Below are positions 44,772 through 54,271 of a DNA stretch of 64,000 nucleotides, one piece after another. Each line of letters opens with the position of its first letter. The first letter of the stretch is position 1. The position numbers and the translations under genes are program-made. The notes under the pieces are model-generated. The model was given only the letters and a program-made list of their open reading frames with translations. It made no database searches and had not been told where the DNA came from. This DNA is from Cyanobacteria bacterium SZAS-4 (GTDB lineage Bacteria > Cyanobacteriota > Vampirovibrionia > Obscuribacterales > Obscuribacteraceae): positions 62,001-126,000 of the forward strand of contig JAFEAT010000010.1 of NCBI GenBank assembly GCA_018266255.1, in the 5' to 3' direction.

Positions 44772-45599
44772 CTAATCGCTGACAGATAGAACCAGGCTAG
44801 GTGCCGGAATATGATGGTCGGCACGAATCGGAATAATTGCCGTGCCAACGCAGAAGAATTCGATTACGTTCGTGCTCCATCCATATGATCCTTCATGGAT
44901 GTCGACTCCGACGATACCTTCAGCTTTCAAGTGCTCAGCTTCTACCTGCATCCTTTCCATGGCTAACTCGCGTGCGTCATACAGACCTTGAGTGAAATTT
45001 GTCATTTCGACGTTCTGCCCGACATTCTTGAACCATTGCCCGAACGATTGATGCGCGATGTGATAAACGCAGTTGCCCATGACCATTCCGACAGGGCGAT
45101 AACCTGATTTCAGTAGTGTCCAAAAATCTTGACCAGATAGATCGCTTGTGAACGGTTTGCCGTCATGTGTGCGGAATGGGCTTGCAGTGCCATTCTTTTC
45201 GCTATCTCGGTGATAAACAGCAGTGCCTAGAGCGACGAATTCAGCCAGGTCCGAATTCCAACTCATATGTCTGACTCGCAAGCGCACTCCGATGATGCCG
45301 TCGGCTCCTAGCTCTTGAGCCTCTTCTTCCATTCTCGTCATCGCTAATTCGCGTGCGTGATAGAGCGCTTGCGTGAGGATCTGCATCTCTTCATTCTTCG
45401 TCCACTTAGCCGATTGAAAACCGATGTGGTAGATCGAGCTGCCGACCACGAATCCCGCTGGTTCGAATCCTGCCTCTTTCACCAATAAAAATTCATTGAC
45501 GGATAAATCGCTTGTGAATAGCGTTCTCTTCCCGCCTGTGCCGCGCATCTCTTTCAGGCGCTCCTTGGCGTGTTCCGGAATCTCAGGTAGGTCTGCCAT
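44772..45599 (-). CDS. Tandem YbjQ-domain protein
   Basis: A 275-residue protein with two YbjQ-type domains. Each begins FTSDLS (residues near 28 and 160), has a HVG/YHI strand, then the helix-turn R(E)LAM.RM..EA, and ends in GIIGV / GIVGV followed by a conserved EF...GTA. YbjQ (PF01906) proteins form pentamers in structures of the family and are annotated 'heavy-metal-binding' without firm proof. The gene lies 27 bases downstream of a second two-domain YbjQ gene. Cytoplasmic. Confidence 0.85.
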   Translation of the reverse strand: MADLPEIPEHAKERLKEMRGTGGKRTLFTSDLSVNEFLLVKEAGFEPAGFVVGSSIYHIGFQSAKWTKNEEMQILTQALYHARELAMTRMEEEAQELGADGIIGVRLRVRHMSWNSDLAEFVALGTAVYHRDSEKNGTASPFRTHDGKPFTSDLSGQDFWTLLKSGYRPVGMVMGNCVYHIAHQSFGQWFKNVGQNVEMTNFTQGLYDARELAMERMQVEAEHLKAEGIVGVDIHEGSYGWSTNVIEFFCVGTAIIPIRADHHIPAPSLVLSVSD

Positions 45600-45626
45600 T
45601 ATCTTCTCTCCAAAACGAAGCTACTG

Positions 45627-46625
45627 TTAGTCATCGTCGTCACCAATATCAAAACTAGATCCGCTGGTACTATATACGGTGTCCATGATTACGCCGCTGC
45701 GACTTAAGCTGGCCAGGTCGAGTATCATGGACGGCTTCGGAACCTTATCCAACTGCTCTTCTTTACTGGTTATGACGGTGCCCATCACGGTCCAGTGCAC
45801 GAGCAGATCGTGGTAGGTGCGTTCGTTCACTTCATACTCGATATCTTCAATTTCATAGTTTGCCGCCACGCCAACTAAACCGTCTCCGCCATTGTCGGTT
45901 ATATGCGCTCTCGCCCTGTTCATCGCAAGATTTCTAGCTGTGTAAAAGCCTTGCGTATACGACGTGACTTCTTGATTCCCAGCCATGTTCATGCCGAAGA
46001 AGTTATTGCCGACAATAGATTGGGTTCGTGAATCGGTATAGATGTAATACGAACAAACTCCAAACGCGATTGACAGAGGACGATAACCGGCTTGATAGAG
46101 CTTCCAAAAATCTTGACCGTTCAAATCACTTGTGAAAGGCGGAAGGTTTTCTGGATAGCCTGGAATTTTTATGGCGGTGCCAACGGCCGTAAATTCAGTT
46201 TGTCTTGAACTCCAGTCATGACTGCGAACGATCAGTTTGACGCCGATGATGCCTGATGCGCCCATCAACTGCGCTTCGTGCTGCATGCGGCTGATAGCCA
46301 ATCTGCGTGCTTCTGATTGCGCGTGGGTGATGTTGGTAAGTTCACCCACCGAAGTCCACCTGGATTTGTAAAATCCCCAGAAGCTGACATTGAAAAAGGA
46401 GGTGCCCAGCACCTGACCGAGAGTTTGAAAACCGGCCTGGCGACAAAGGAGATACTCTCGAGAGCTCAAATCGCTGGTGAAAAAGGTGCTGCCAATTTCT
46501 CTTTGTTTCTCGATTCTTTCACGCGCCGCCGGAGGCACCTTTCCTTCGGCTAAAGCCTGCAAGGTAGCCGCTTCTCGCTGGCGTCTTTGCTCATCGTCTT
46601 TGTTGTTTTTGTTCCAAAAAAACAT
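45627..46625 (-). CDS. Tandem YbjQ-domain protein, second paralogue
   Basis: A 332-residue protein with two YbjQ domains like its neighbour. FTSDLSSREYLLCRQAGF and FTSDLNGQDFWKLYQAGYRP mark the two starts, and ARRLAISRMQHEAQLMGASG and ARNLAMNRARAHITDNGGDG the two core helices. A charged N-terminal helix of 50 residues precedes them and an acidic DIGDDDD tail ends it. It is separated by three bases from the gene upstream, so the two are probably translationally coupled. Function unknown. Confidence 0.85.
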   Translation of the reverse strand: MFFWNKNNKDDEQRRQREAATLQALAEGKVPPAARERIEKQREIGSTFFTSDLSSREYLLCRQAGFQTLGQVLGTSFFNVSFWGFYKSRWTSVGELTNITHAQSEARRLAISRMQHEAQLMGASGIIGVKLIVRSHDWSSRQTEFTAVGTAIKIPGYPENLPPFTSDLNGQDFWKLYQAGYRPLSIAFGVCSYYIYTDSRTQSIVGNNFFGMNMAGNQEVTSYTQGFYTARNLAMNRARAHITDNGGDGLVGVAANYEIEDIEYEVNERTYHDLLVHWTVMGTVITSKEEQLDKVPKPSMILDLASLSRSGVIMDTVYSTSGSSFDIGDDDD

Positions 46626-46628
46626 TGT

Positions 46629-47051
46629 TTAGCCAAGTACAAATTTGTTCAGCGCACGACGAGTTTGGGCATTTTTTTCGGACAATTCTTTCAAATTCGC
46701 CAGAATGTCTTCAATACATTTTTCTACTGAGACTTCGTTGGTTTTTAGGACCACACCTCTAACTAATTTCATCGAGCGTGCCACCATCGAACCGTGCTTT
46801 TGTCTAACGATCTGAAATTGAAAGTCGTCGAATTTGACGTTCAATTCCTCGATCGGTCGTTCTTTCGACATGAACCAACCACCTCTGGAAATGGTTACTC
46901 CGTCGGGCACCGCGGCCTGCAACATCTTTGCCAACTGCTCGAGCATATCTTTGGATTGTGCTGTGTCCGAGCGCAATGATGCGGCGAGAACGTCTAATTG
47001 GAGTGCTTGATCGAAGTCGTCGAAGTCTGGTACAGCCACTGTCATCTCCAC
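46629..47051 (-). CDS. Hypothetical protein, first gene of the YbjQ operon
   Basis: A 140-residue soluble protein of mixed alpha/beta type. An amphipathic helix near residues 13-50 (DVLAASLRSDTAQSKDMLEQ), strands including GVTISRGGWFM and FQFQIVRQKHG, and a last helix (IEDILANLKELSEKNAQTR) are seen. No signal peptide or motif is recognised. It precedes the tandem YbjQ genes by three bases and is thus a likely partner. It starts with ATG at 47051 behind a moderate ribosome site. Confidence 0.7.
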   Translation of the reverse strand: MEMTVAVPDFDDFDQALQLDVLAASLRSDTAQSKDMLEQLAKMLQAAVPDGVTISRGGWFMSKERPIEELNVKFDDFQFQIVRQKHGSMVARSMKLVRGVVLKTNEVSVEKCIEDILANLKELSEKNAQTRRALNKFVLG

Positions 47052-47142
47052 ACTGAAAGGCAGAACAAATTAGAGCACGACAAACCCGATTAAGGCAGTA
47101 GCTTTAACATTGGCGGGGTTAATTCTTAAGCTGTTTACAAGG

Positions 47143-48345
47143 TCATCGGTGGTGCTGGTGATGGAGTCGTTCTTTGTAGAGGTCCATCTGCGCTTGATAC
47201 CAGGCGCTTCCAGCAATTGGATCTGGAAGTTTCATCGCCTTTGCGATGTTTTGCATTTTGTAGGCGACTTGAGTCGCGTCATTCGTTTTCGCCAATTGTT
47301 GGCAATCCATCCACATTGGCATAATCGCACCACCCAGCCCTTTCTCACGCAGGAGTTTTATTTGGAGACTGAGGTTCCATCGTTCGTTGAAGTAAGGTCC
47401 GGCTTCTGGAACCAGATCGGGATCGATGCCATATTTCTCGCGAACGCTTCTCGCCGCGCCTTCAAGAAGCCGTAAAAATGAGGCGCTGTTTGGATTTTGA
47501 CTGAGCACTTCAGATAATGGAAATCCACTCCTACCGGCAGCTGGAGCTACTCCTGCCCTGATTGGAGCCGGAGGTGCTGCGGCAACCTTTACAGGTGCTT
47601 CTGAACGGACGGGGGCGTTTGCCCGTTCTCTTTCTGCTAAAACCTTTTCCTGATAGGCGATGCTACTATCCATCTGCTCTAACTTTTCCGAAAGTTGCAC
47701 AGACTCTCCAGATTTAGCCAGTGTGTCTATCGCTTCCAGTTGGGCCAGAAATGGTTTGATGCCTACTCCTTTCGCTTTCAGTGCTTGCACTCGCCCAGCT
47801 AACTTTGCCCGTTCTTCTTTCTTTGCACCGTCAGTAGTGGCGGACAGTTCCAGTCCTTTGTTAGGCGCCGCTTCTTGCTGAGATGAGGGTGGCGCGCTGG
47901 CTGTTTTGTCAGTTGAGTCAACGTCACCTTCACTGACCTGCAGAGAATTCATTAGTTCGTCTTCTGTCGTCAACCCCGCACCAAACGCTTTCACATCAAC
48001 CGAGCGCACGGTGATTTGTGTAAATTTGTCCGGTGCTTCCTTGCCATGGAAGCGTACATCAACCCGTTGCAGGGCTTTGTCGGCGCTCATCAGGTTCTTG
48101 GCCAGCAAGACAGCCCGAATTTTCAACGTGCTTGTGGTCTCTTTGATGTCTTTATCGGGGAAAACTGAAAACTGTAGCGTGTTATTGTTTACGCTTGATG
48201 TCACTTTCATTCCAGGACTGAGAATTTTCTGAGCTCGAAGCGTTTTTTCCATTTCCGGCATATTCAATGCTGAACAAGCCAGTGGAAATAGCGACGATAC
48301 GGCGACTGCTAGCGAGACGGCTCGGGCTGACCGGAAGAAAAACAA
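47143..48345 (-). CDS. Exported protein of unknown function, downstream of a Ser/Thr kinase
   Basis: With TTG at 48345 (GGAG nine bases before it) the product has 400 residues and begins FFFRSARAVSLAVAVSSLFPLACSA, a signal peptide. GTG at 48363 is an alternative; an ATG at 48504 would overlap the kinase gene by 113 bases and is unlikely. The mature part has an N-terminal beta domain (SSVNNNTLQFSVFPD), a Ser/Ala/Gln-rich linker, a coiled coil near residues 190-250, and a C-terminal helical part ending in HHQHH. No family is recognised. It may be cotranscribed with the kinase gene (46-base gap). Confidence 0.7.
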   Translation of the reverse strand: MFFFRSARAVSLAVAVSSLFPLACSALNMPEMEKTLRAQKILSPGMKVTSSVNNNTLQFSVFPDKDIKETTSTLKIRAVLLAKNLMSADKALQRVDVRFHGKEAPDKFTQITVRSVDVKAFGAGLTTEDELMNSLQVSEGDVDSTDKTASAPPSSQQEAAPNKGLELSATTDGAKKEERAKLAGRVQALKAKGVGIKPFLAQLEAIDTLAKSGESVQLSEKLEQMDSSIAYQEKVLAERERANAPVRSEAPVKVAAAPPAPIRAGVAPAAGRSGFPLSEVLSQNPNSASFLRLLEGAARSVREKYGIDPDLVPEAGPYFNERWNLSLQIKLLREKGLGGAIMPMWMDCQQLAKTNDATQVAYKMQNIAKAMKLPDPIAGSAWYQAQMDLYKERLHHQHHR

Positions 48346-48391
48346 CTTGAACTGCTCCGACACAAAGGCATGGCCATTGTACCTCAGAGGG

Positions 48392-49894
48392 TTAAGGGCT
48401 AACCGGTAGCATGTGCTCCATATGTGACCACCGGCTGGATTCGCTGGTCTTGGCGCTTTTACCACCATTACCAGAGCTTGACGTTTTCTTGATTCGATTT
48501 TCAATCTGCGCCCAGGGATCGCGTTTGGGCTTGGCTACTTTTGCAGCCGCGGGTTTCGGTTGTGCGATTTTGCGGTGAGGTAATAGCTTTGGTTTGACGG
48601 TGGTAGATTGGCTGATTGGCTTTGTCAGCAAATTGCCTGGAGGCGTTTCTGGAACCGTGGACCTCGAGGTCTGAGGCATAGATGATGTCGGTGTCGTAGT
48701 TGCGGTGGTCTCAGGCACTTTTGGTGCAGTTAACGTTGGCGTTGGTATCACTGTCTTCAATTCTTGAGTTGTCACAGGAGTTATCGGTGCAATTCCTGAA
48801 GGCACCGTATTTGATGGCGTCGATGCGACAGTATATTTAAGACCCAGACCAGCTACAGCCAGGACAGCGATAACCCCACTGACGACTGCGACGCGGTTTA
48901 CAGGTTTATTCTTGGTCGAGTTGCTAGTCGGATCGATTGCTCTCATGCCCGATGATTGATTCTTTCGAGGAACAGCCGCCTCTAGCTCCATTGCCAAAGC
49001 TTTCATCGACTGTTGGCGCTCCGCTGGATCCTTCGCAAGAGCTTTTAGAACCACTGTTTCAAGCCGTTCTGGAATGTAAATGTCAGGGCGTTTGGTGGCA
49101 AATGGCAGCGGCGCTTTGTGGATCTGCATATCGATAGTCTCGATAGCATTTCGACCAATATGCGGCACGAAACCAGTCAATGCTTCATACATGACGGCGC
49201 CAAGAGAATAAATATCCGAACGTCCGTCGAGGTCTTGTCCAAGGCATTGTTCAGGGCTCATGTAGAGGGGACTTCCGAATACCTCACCCTTTTGTGTCAG
49301 TTCCTGGTCTTCCTCTTTTACGAGAACTTTTGCTATGCCAAAATCGACAAGCTTGACGTAATCAGTTTCGCCTTGAAAATTGGTGAGCATGATATTTCCG
49401 GGCTTCAGGTCACGATGGACGATGCCGTTACGATGGGCGTGTTCGAGTGCGTCGCAGACTTGAGCGATGATTTTGATCGAGCGCTCTACTCCGATCGTCT
49501 TCTTTTCGCGCTCTTCTTGCGCCAATGACTTACCGTCGATGATGTCCATGACCATGAAAAGGAAACCATCTTCTGTTGACCCGTAGTCATGCAAGGCGAC
49601 GATGTGCGGGTGGGCTAAGCGGCTCGCTGCCACTGCTTCTTGTTGAAATCTCTTGACGCTCGACTCGTCGTTGAGAAATTGATGGCGCAACACTTTTACG
49701 GCCACTGCGCGTTTTAAATTTTCCTGCCAGGCTTTATAGACGACACCCATGCCGCCGGTACCGATGATGCTTTCAACTTGGTAACGATCTGCCAGCGTTC
49801 GACCGATGAAGGCGTCTCGTTTTGCATCGTTATCTTCAGGCAATGTGGTAAGTCCAGTTGGCAATGCTGATGCGCTGCTGGGCGCTCTAAACAC
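48392..49894 (-). CDS. Membrane-anchored Ser/Thr protein kinase (PknB-type)
   Basis: A 500-residue eukaryote-like kinase. Seen: glycine loop GTGGMGVVYKA, lysine VAVKVL (Lys67), catalytic loop HRDLKPGNIML near residue 158, DFGIAK, and MSPEQ. The kinase domain ends near 305, followed by a membrane helix near 335-355 (VAVVSGVIAVLAVAGLGL) and a Pro/Thr/Lys-rich exported tail of about 140 residues without PASTA repeats. It should respond to an outside cue. No phosphatase gene is adjacent. Starts with ATG at 49894. Confidence 0.92.
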   Translation of the reverse strand: MFRAPSSASALPTGLTTLPEDNDAKRDAFIGRTLADRYQVESIIGTGGMGVVYKAWQENLKRAVAVKVLRHQFLNDESSVKRFQQEAVAASRLAHPHIVALHDYGSTEDGFLFMVMDIIDGKSLAQEEREKKTIGVERSIKIIAQVCDALEHAHRNGIVHRDLKPGNIMLTNFQGETDYVKLVDFGIAKVLVKEEDQELTQKGEVFGSPLYMSPEQCLGQDLDGRSDIYSLGAVMYEALTGFVPHIGRNAIETIDMQIHKAPLPFATKRPDIYIPERLETVVLKALAKDPAERQQSMKALAMELEAAVPRKNQSSGMRAIDPTSNSTKNKPVNRVAVVSGVIAVLAVAGLGLKYTVASTPSNTVPSGIAPITPVTTQELKTVIPTPTLTAPKVPETTATTTPTSSMPQTSRSTVPETPPGNLLTKPISQSTTVKPKLLPHRKIAQPKPAAAKVAKPKRDPWAQIENRIKKTSSSGNGGKSAKTSESSRWSHMEHMLPVSP

Positions 49895-49950
49895 TAGTCT
49901 AACATTGGTGGGATGGTGTCACGCAGACAGAGCCTCCAGGCGGTAAGGAG

Positions 49951-52197
49951 CTACACCGTGCTGAAGGCTGCTTTGCGAAAAGCATCGGAGCCTCTCGACA
50001 CCCAGGGATCTTCTTGTATCTTTTTTCGACATGAAGAACTGATTTTGTACATGTCAAAAATAATTTCATCGAGTCGATCTTGAATTGAAGATTCCTCGAG
50101 CGCCCATTGCTCGCATTGTTTGGAATGCAGCCGTAAACTTTCGCTGGGATTGGCATCGTAGCGGCCACTTATGCCGCCGTGGAAATTTGGTGAATCTGGA
50201 TCGAACGTCTCTATTTCTCTGGCGATGGAAACAGCTCTCTCCACTAGAGCGCTGACAGTGTGCTCTATGTCTGTCGGCGGTATTTTGAATGGCAATCGAC
50301 GAATGTCGCCAATTTGGAAGTTGACCGTTGGATTCAACACTCCGAGAATCGACCTCACTAGTGATGAATTGAGAAATCCCAATATGAACATGATATCGAC
50401 GTGTTCGCTAAAGACCGCTGAACTGGCGATGTCGAAGACTGAGTTGGGCGTGAGTAAACGTGCTTTGAAGCCGCGTGTTCCGATATAGGAATATGTGACC
50501 CCATTTTTGAAGTAGTGTTGTTCGCCTGGAAATTTTGCTGATTGACCACGCTTGATCCGGTAGTCACGAATTTCCTGCCCGTCGCCATTCCATCGCAGCA
50601 TGAGCGGGCTTGTCCTGTACCACTTATATCCGCCACCCTTATCGTAAGGAACGTATTGATGACGATTCTCTGGCGCAATGTCATCAAATCGTTCGACAAA
50701 CTTCTTGTTGTTACAAGTGAACAATCCGTTCGTGCAGGCTATTCCGTTTGCGGCATCCGAGATTGGTGCATGCGTCGCAAAAAGCTGCAAAATTTCTTCT
50801 GGTGCCCAATAGGCAAAGGGTGTCTGCGGTAAAACCTTAGCAATCAAATCGGCGTCTGCGCGCGGAATGCTGGTCAAGGGCAGGTGTCTTACACCCGTGC
50901 ACTCGGCTGTAATCTTGTCTTTCTTTGTCAGTAACTGCCAGCAGTGAACATCGTTGTCGTTATTTTTACTTGCTCCGCGCTTGCGAACGGTAATGATGGC
51001 GGTGTTTGTTTTCTCACCACATTTGGTGGCAAAGGAACCTGAACCGAGTTGTGCGACGGTTTCCATATCCGCCGTTTCTATTATCGTTTTGCGCAAAGAT
51101 TCATATCGTTGAATGGTAAGCACGCTCTGTTGGCAAATGGCAGATAGCTTGCCGTCAGGCTTCAGTAGGCGCAATCCAAGTTCTAAAAAGGCAGCGTAAA
51201 GATCGTACTGACTGTTAGGAAATTCACGTTTAAGAAAGTCGCGAATTAGCGGTGGCATTGTGCGATGTCCCAGGTATGGTGGGTTCATTGCGATCGCATC
51301 AAAATTCTTTGGAAATTGAGCTGGCTGCGATCCAGCGCCGAGCCGCAAACTGCCCAGCGCCCGTGATTCTTCTGAGCCGTCAAAGCTGTGTATGTTTGCC
51401 ACTGGAAGATCCACAATACCCACAATGTCGCGTGTTTCTAGATAGATTGCTAGTTGAGCCAGATCGACAAGTTGTTTGTCGACATCGAGGGCGAACAACT
51501 GTTTCTCCAGGATTTCGCTCAGCGCATCAGTTTCATGTCTTCTATTTTTCAGTTCAACCAATCTGCGCAACGCCGGCACGAGTAAATGACCGGCACCACA
51601 TGCGGGGTCAAGAAAAATCGCTTCAGAATAGTCAGCGATCGACTCTTCAATTAGAAAGTTGGCAATCCAGCTTGGTGTAAACCACTGCGTCAATTGCACC
51701 ATGTCGTCAAGACGGGCTCGGGTTCGGTGCCCATCCAGCAAAACATTTTTTTCTGTGCCGATAGTTTTGACTAAACACTGTCTGAACCAACCGACCGCAA
51801 GTGATTCGTCAAGCCCCGCTGAGACGTGAAAGAGGTTGAGTGCCTTGACAAGCCTGTCTCCATTGATCTCCATAAAAGATTCGAATTCAGTTGAACTGCC
51901 AGTGCGTATCCAGGCGACGCTTGCACTGGCAAATGGTGTTCGGTCAGGACGAGCGTCTGGTGCGCCAATTTTCGTAGCGTATGCCTGCATGAACCGGGCG
52001 AGCTTGCTGTCTGCCAGGTCTGTCGGCAAAAGCCCTCTCTTAGCCAATCCAACCGCCCCGATCAGGGCGCCGAAAAAACTGTCCGAATTCCTGAGTTCGG
52101 AAAACTCCTTTCTCAATGTTCGCAGCAGCTTCATCATGGCTACGTGCCGAGCCTGCTCAAGGCTGATGGGCTGGGTCATTTCGGAGATTGGGCTCAT
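49951..52197 (-). CDS. N6-adenine DNA methyltransferase, Eco57I/PglX-like, apparently solitary
   Basis: A 748-residue gamma-class adenine methyltransferase. SAM motif I is FLDPACGAGHLLVPA near residue 197, and the catalytic motif IV is AMNPPYLGH near 303. The C-terminal part ends the target-recognition region with FLNSSLVRSI, then NPTVNFQIGDIRRLPF, a pattern shared with BREX PglX and type IIG enzymes. It is shorter than PglX (about 1200). No restriction subunit and no brxC or pglZ gene is in the window. It could be a housekeeping or defence methylase; a type IIG endonuclease part at the N-terminus is not evident. Confidence 0.85.
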   Translation of the reverse strand: MSPISEMTQPISLEQARHVAMMKLLRTLRKEFSELRNSDSFFGALIGAVGLAKRGLLPTDLADSKLARFMQAYATKIGAPDARPDRTPFASASVAWIRTGSSTEFESFMEINGDRLVKALNLFHVSAGLDESLAVGWFRQCLVKTIGTEKNVLLDGHRTRARLDDMVQLTQWFTPSWIANFLIEESIADYSEAIFLDPACGAGHLLVPALRRLVELKNRRHETDALSEILEKQLFALDVDKQLVDLAQLAIYLETRDIVGIVDLPVANIHSFDGSEESRALGSLRLGAGSQPAQFPKNFDAIAMNPPYLGHRTMPPLIRDFLKREFPNSQYDLYAAFLELGLRLLKPDGKLSAICQQSVLTIQRYESLRKTIIETADMETVAQLGSGSFATKCGEKTNTAIITVRKRGASKNNDNDVHCWQLLTKKDKITAECTGVRHLPLTSIPRADADLIAKVLPQTPFAYWAPEEILQLFATHAPISDAANGIACTNGLFTCNNKKFVERFDDIAPENRHQYVPYDKGGGYKWYRTSPLMLRWNGDGQEIRDYRIKRGQSAKFPGEQHYFKNGVTYSYIGTRGFKARLLTPNSVFDIASSAVFSEHVDIMFILGFLNSSLVRSILGVLNPTVNFQIGDIRRLPFKIPPTDIEHTVSALVERAVSIAREIETFDPDSPNFHGGISGRYDANPSESLRLHSKQCEQWALEESSIQDRLDEIIFDMYKISSSCRKKIQEDPWVSRGSDAFRKAAFSTV

Positions 52198-52328
52198 GAT
52201 TAGCAGTTCTACCGGCGAAGAATCTAGGCGTGATCCATAAACATAAGGCTATGAACGGAAGGTTCCAGATGTCATTTGGTGTATAAATCCAGTAATTCCA
52301 GCATATCCAGTGAAATCGGGAGCACCTT

Positions 52329-53447
52329 ATGGTCAAGGCAGGGCTTGAAGACATAGTAGCGGCAACTTCTTCCATTTGCGACGTTAATGGTAAAGAAGGG
52401 CGGTTAGTCTATCAGGGTTATGACATACACGATCTCGCCGAACACTCAACGTTCGAAGAGGTTGTCTATTTGTTGTGGAACGGCAGATTGCCCCACAAGC
52501 AAGAGCTAGAGACACTCTCAGATGCGTTGCGCAAAAACGCGGCGATTCCTGCTGAAGTCGTCAAAGCTATGAAGGCGTTTCCGAAAGAAGCTAATTCGAT
52601 GGAAGTCTTACGTACGGCAGTCTCGATGTTGTCGATGTACGACCCAGACGATGAGCTCAGCGACCGCGACGCCAACGTGCGCAAAGCGATTCGTTTGACG
52701 GCTCAATTGCCCACAATCGTTGCTTATTGGGATAACATCCGCAACGGCAAAGAACCAGTTGCACCAAATCCAAAACTTAGTGTGGCAGCCAATTTCCTCT
52801 ACTTGCTCAAGGGCGGCGAAATGCCGGATGAATTGAGCACCAAGTCAATGGACATCGCGCTCATCCTTCACGCTGACCATGAACTGAACGCATCAACGTT
52901 CGCCGCTCGTGTAGCAGCAGGCACTCTGACAGACATCCACTCTGCCGTCGTCGCAGCTATTGGCACGTTGAAAGGACCACTGCATGGTGGCGCCAATCAA
53001 GAAGTGATCAAAATGTTGACCAAGATCGACAAGCTTGAGAACGTTCAACCTTTCATAAACAAGATGTTCGAAGATCGTAAGAAAGTTATGGGCTTCGGGC
53101 ACCGTGTCTACAAGACCGAGGATCCAAGAGCTTCTCACTTGCGTAAGATGTCCGAAGAACTCGGCAAAACGAAGAATGAATTGAAGTGGTTCCAGATGTC
53201 GAGAAAGATCGAAGAGATGGTTTTGCACGACAAAGGTTTCTACGCCAACGTCGATTTCTACTCGGCTTCGGTCTACTACATGCTCGGCATTCCAACCGAT
53301 TTGTTCACGCCCATCTTCGCTGTCAGTCGCATGGCTGGATGGGCTGCGCACGTGCTCGAACAGTACGACAACAATCGTTTGATTCGTCCACGTGCCGAAT
53401 ACACCGGTCCAAAGAATCTCAGCTACGTTTCAATCGACAAACGCTAA
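52329..53447 (+). CDS. gltA: Citrate synthase
   Basis: A 372-residue enzyme that condenses oxaloacetate and acetyl-CoA to citrate. Seen: LHADHELNASTFAARV (His), GPLHGGANQEVIKM (His), FGHRVYKTEDPR and DFYSASVYYMLGIP (Asp). The length and short type are like Firmicutes/cyanobacterial and 2-methylcitrate-like synthases. It stands alone, divergent from the methyltransferase gene. It indicates at least a partial TCA cycle. The symbol follows the usual bacterial name. Confidence 0.93.
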   Translation: MVKAGLEDIVAATSSICDVNGKEGRLVYQGYDIHDLAEHSTFEEVVYLLWNGRLPHKQELETLSDALRKNAAIPAEVVKAMKAFPKEANSMEVLRTAVSMLSMYDPDDELSDRDANVRKAIRLTAQLPTIVAYWDNIRNGKEPVAPNPKLSVAANFLYLLKGGEMPDELSTKSMDIALILHADHELNASTFAARVAAGTLTDIHSAVVAAIGTLKGPLHGGANQEVIKMLTKIDKLENVQPFINKMFEDRKKVMGFGHRVYKTEDPRASHLRKMSEELGKTKNELKWFQMSRKIEEMVLHDKGFYANVDFYSASVYYMLGIPTDLFTPIFAVSRMAGWAAHVLEQYDNNRLIRPRAEYTGPKNLSYVSIDKR

Positions 53448-53492
53448 ATTTGCGGAAGCGCCAATCGGTCGGAATCGCTGAATCCTCTCGTT

Positions 53493-54254
53493 CTAGCTCT
53501 CCGCGCGCGCTTTATAAGCCGAATAGACTCGTTCGAGGAATTTCTCTGCCGGCTCGGTTGAAGTGTCGTCTAACTTCTTGTGCATGTAATTCGCTAAATT
53601 GCCTGCAATCAGTGGGCGTTGCGATTTAGCCAGATTTGTGCGGCGCTTCAAAAATCCAACCAGAAGAGCATATTCTTGCGGCGTGATGCGCCCCACATCG
53701 ATTGCTTCTGTGTTGTAGGTGTCCGAAAGCACAAAGTCTTCGCTCAGCATGTCAGCTTTTCGCTCTCGCACTACGATAGTGCCTGCCGCGTAATCGCCAA
53801 AGCGTTTTTCATTGCGGTCGATAATCATCGGCAGCAATCCGACAAAAGCCATACCGGTATCGAGCGTGCGGATCAAGTTACGCAGCACGACGCCGGACCA
53901 GCTAACTGGCTGACCGTTCGATTCGATCACTCTAATCGAGACAATTTTCTTGCCTGGCGTTTGCCCCTGCCAGAGTCCTTCGAAGAAAATGAAATAGCCA
54001 AAATTGATGACGAAAATGACGAGGATAGCGATCATGCTCATGACGCTGTTGAGCAAAGTGCGTTGTTGTTCGCCTATATCTAAAAGCCCGACCAGGGTTA
54101 TCGCTCCCCACAAAAACAAGCCAAGCACAATAATTATGGCGAATGTGATCGTCGTATCGATCAGTGCCGCGAGCACGCGGTTGCCGATGCCTGCCAGCTC
54201 AAGGTGTAGGTCAACGTTTTCTGGGGTAGAGATAGAGTAATTCGGTTGCTGCAT
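53493..54254 (-). CDS. RDD-family membrane protein
   Basis: A 253-residue protein of the RDD type. The first region (IGNRVLAALIDTTITFAI) carries the Arg-Asp signature, followed by membrane helices near 25-50 and 65-90, and VLRNLIRTLDTGM. The C-terminal 80 residues are soluble and helical. RDD proteins have been suggested as transporters (for example Na+/H+) but most are uncharacterised. Only 17 bases separate its start from the divergent SpoIIM gene; the two families are often neighbours with MoxR/DUF58 genes. Confidence 0.88.
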   Translation of the reverse strand: MQQPNYSISTPENVDLHLELAGIGNRVLAALIDTTITFAIIIVLGLFLWGAITLVGLLDIGEQQRTLLNSVMSMIAILVIFVINFGYFIFFEGLWQGQTPGKKIVSIRVIESNGQPVSWSGVVLRNLIRTLDTGMAFVGLLPMIIDRNEKRFGDYAAGTIVVRERKADMLSEDFVLSDTYNTEAIDVGRITPQEYALLVGFLKRRTNLAKSQRPLIAGNLANYMHKKLDDTSTEPAEKFLERVYSAYKARAES

Positions 54255-54271
54255 GAGATCTCTATTCCCAG

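Noticed and set aside
49951..52197. Full BREX or type I restriction island
   Set aside because: No brxC, pglZ, hsdR or hsdS gene is in the window; neighbours are a kinase and citrate synthase.
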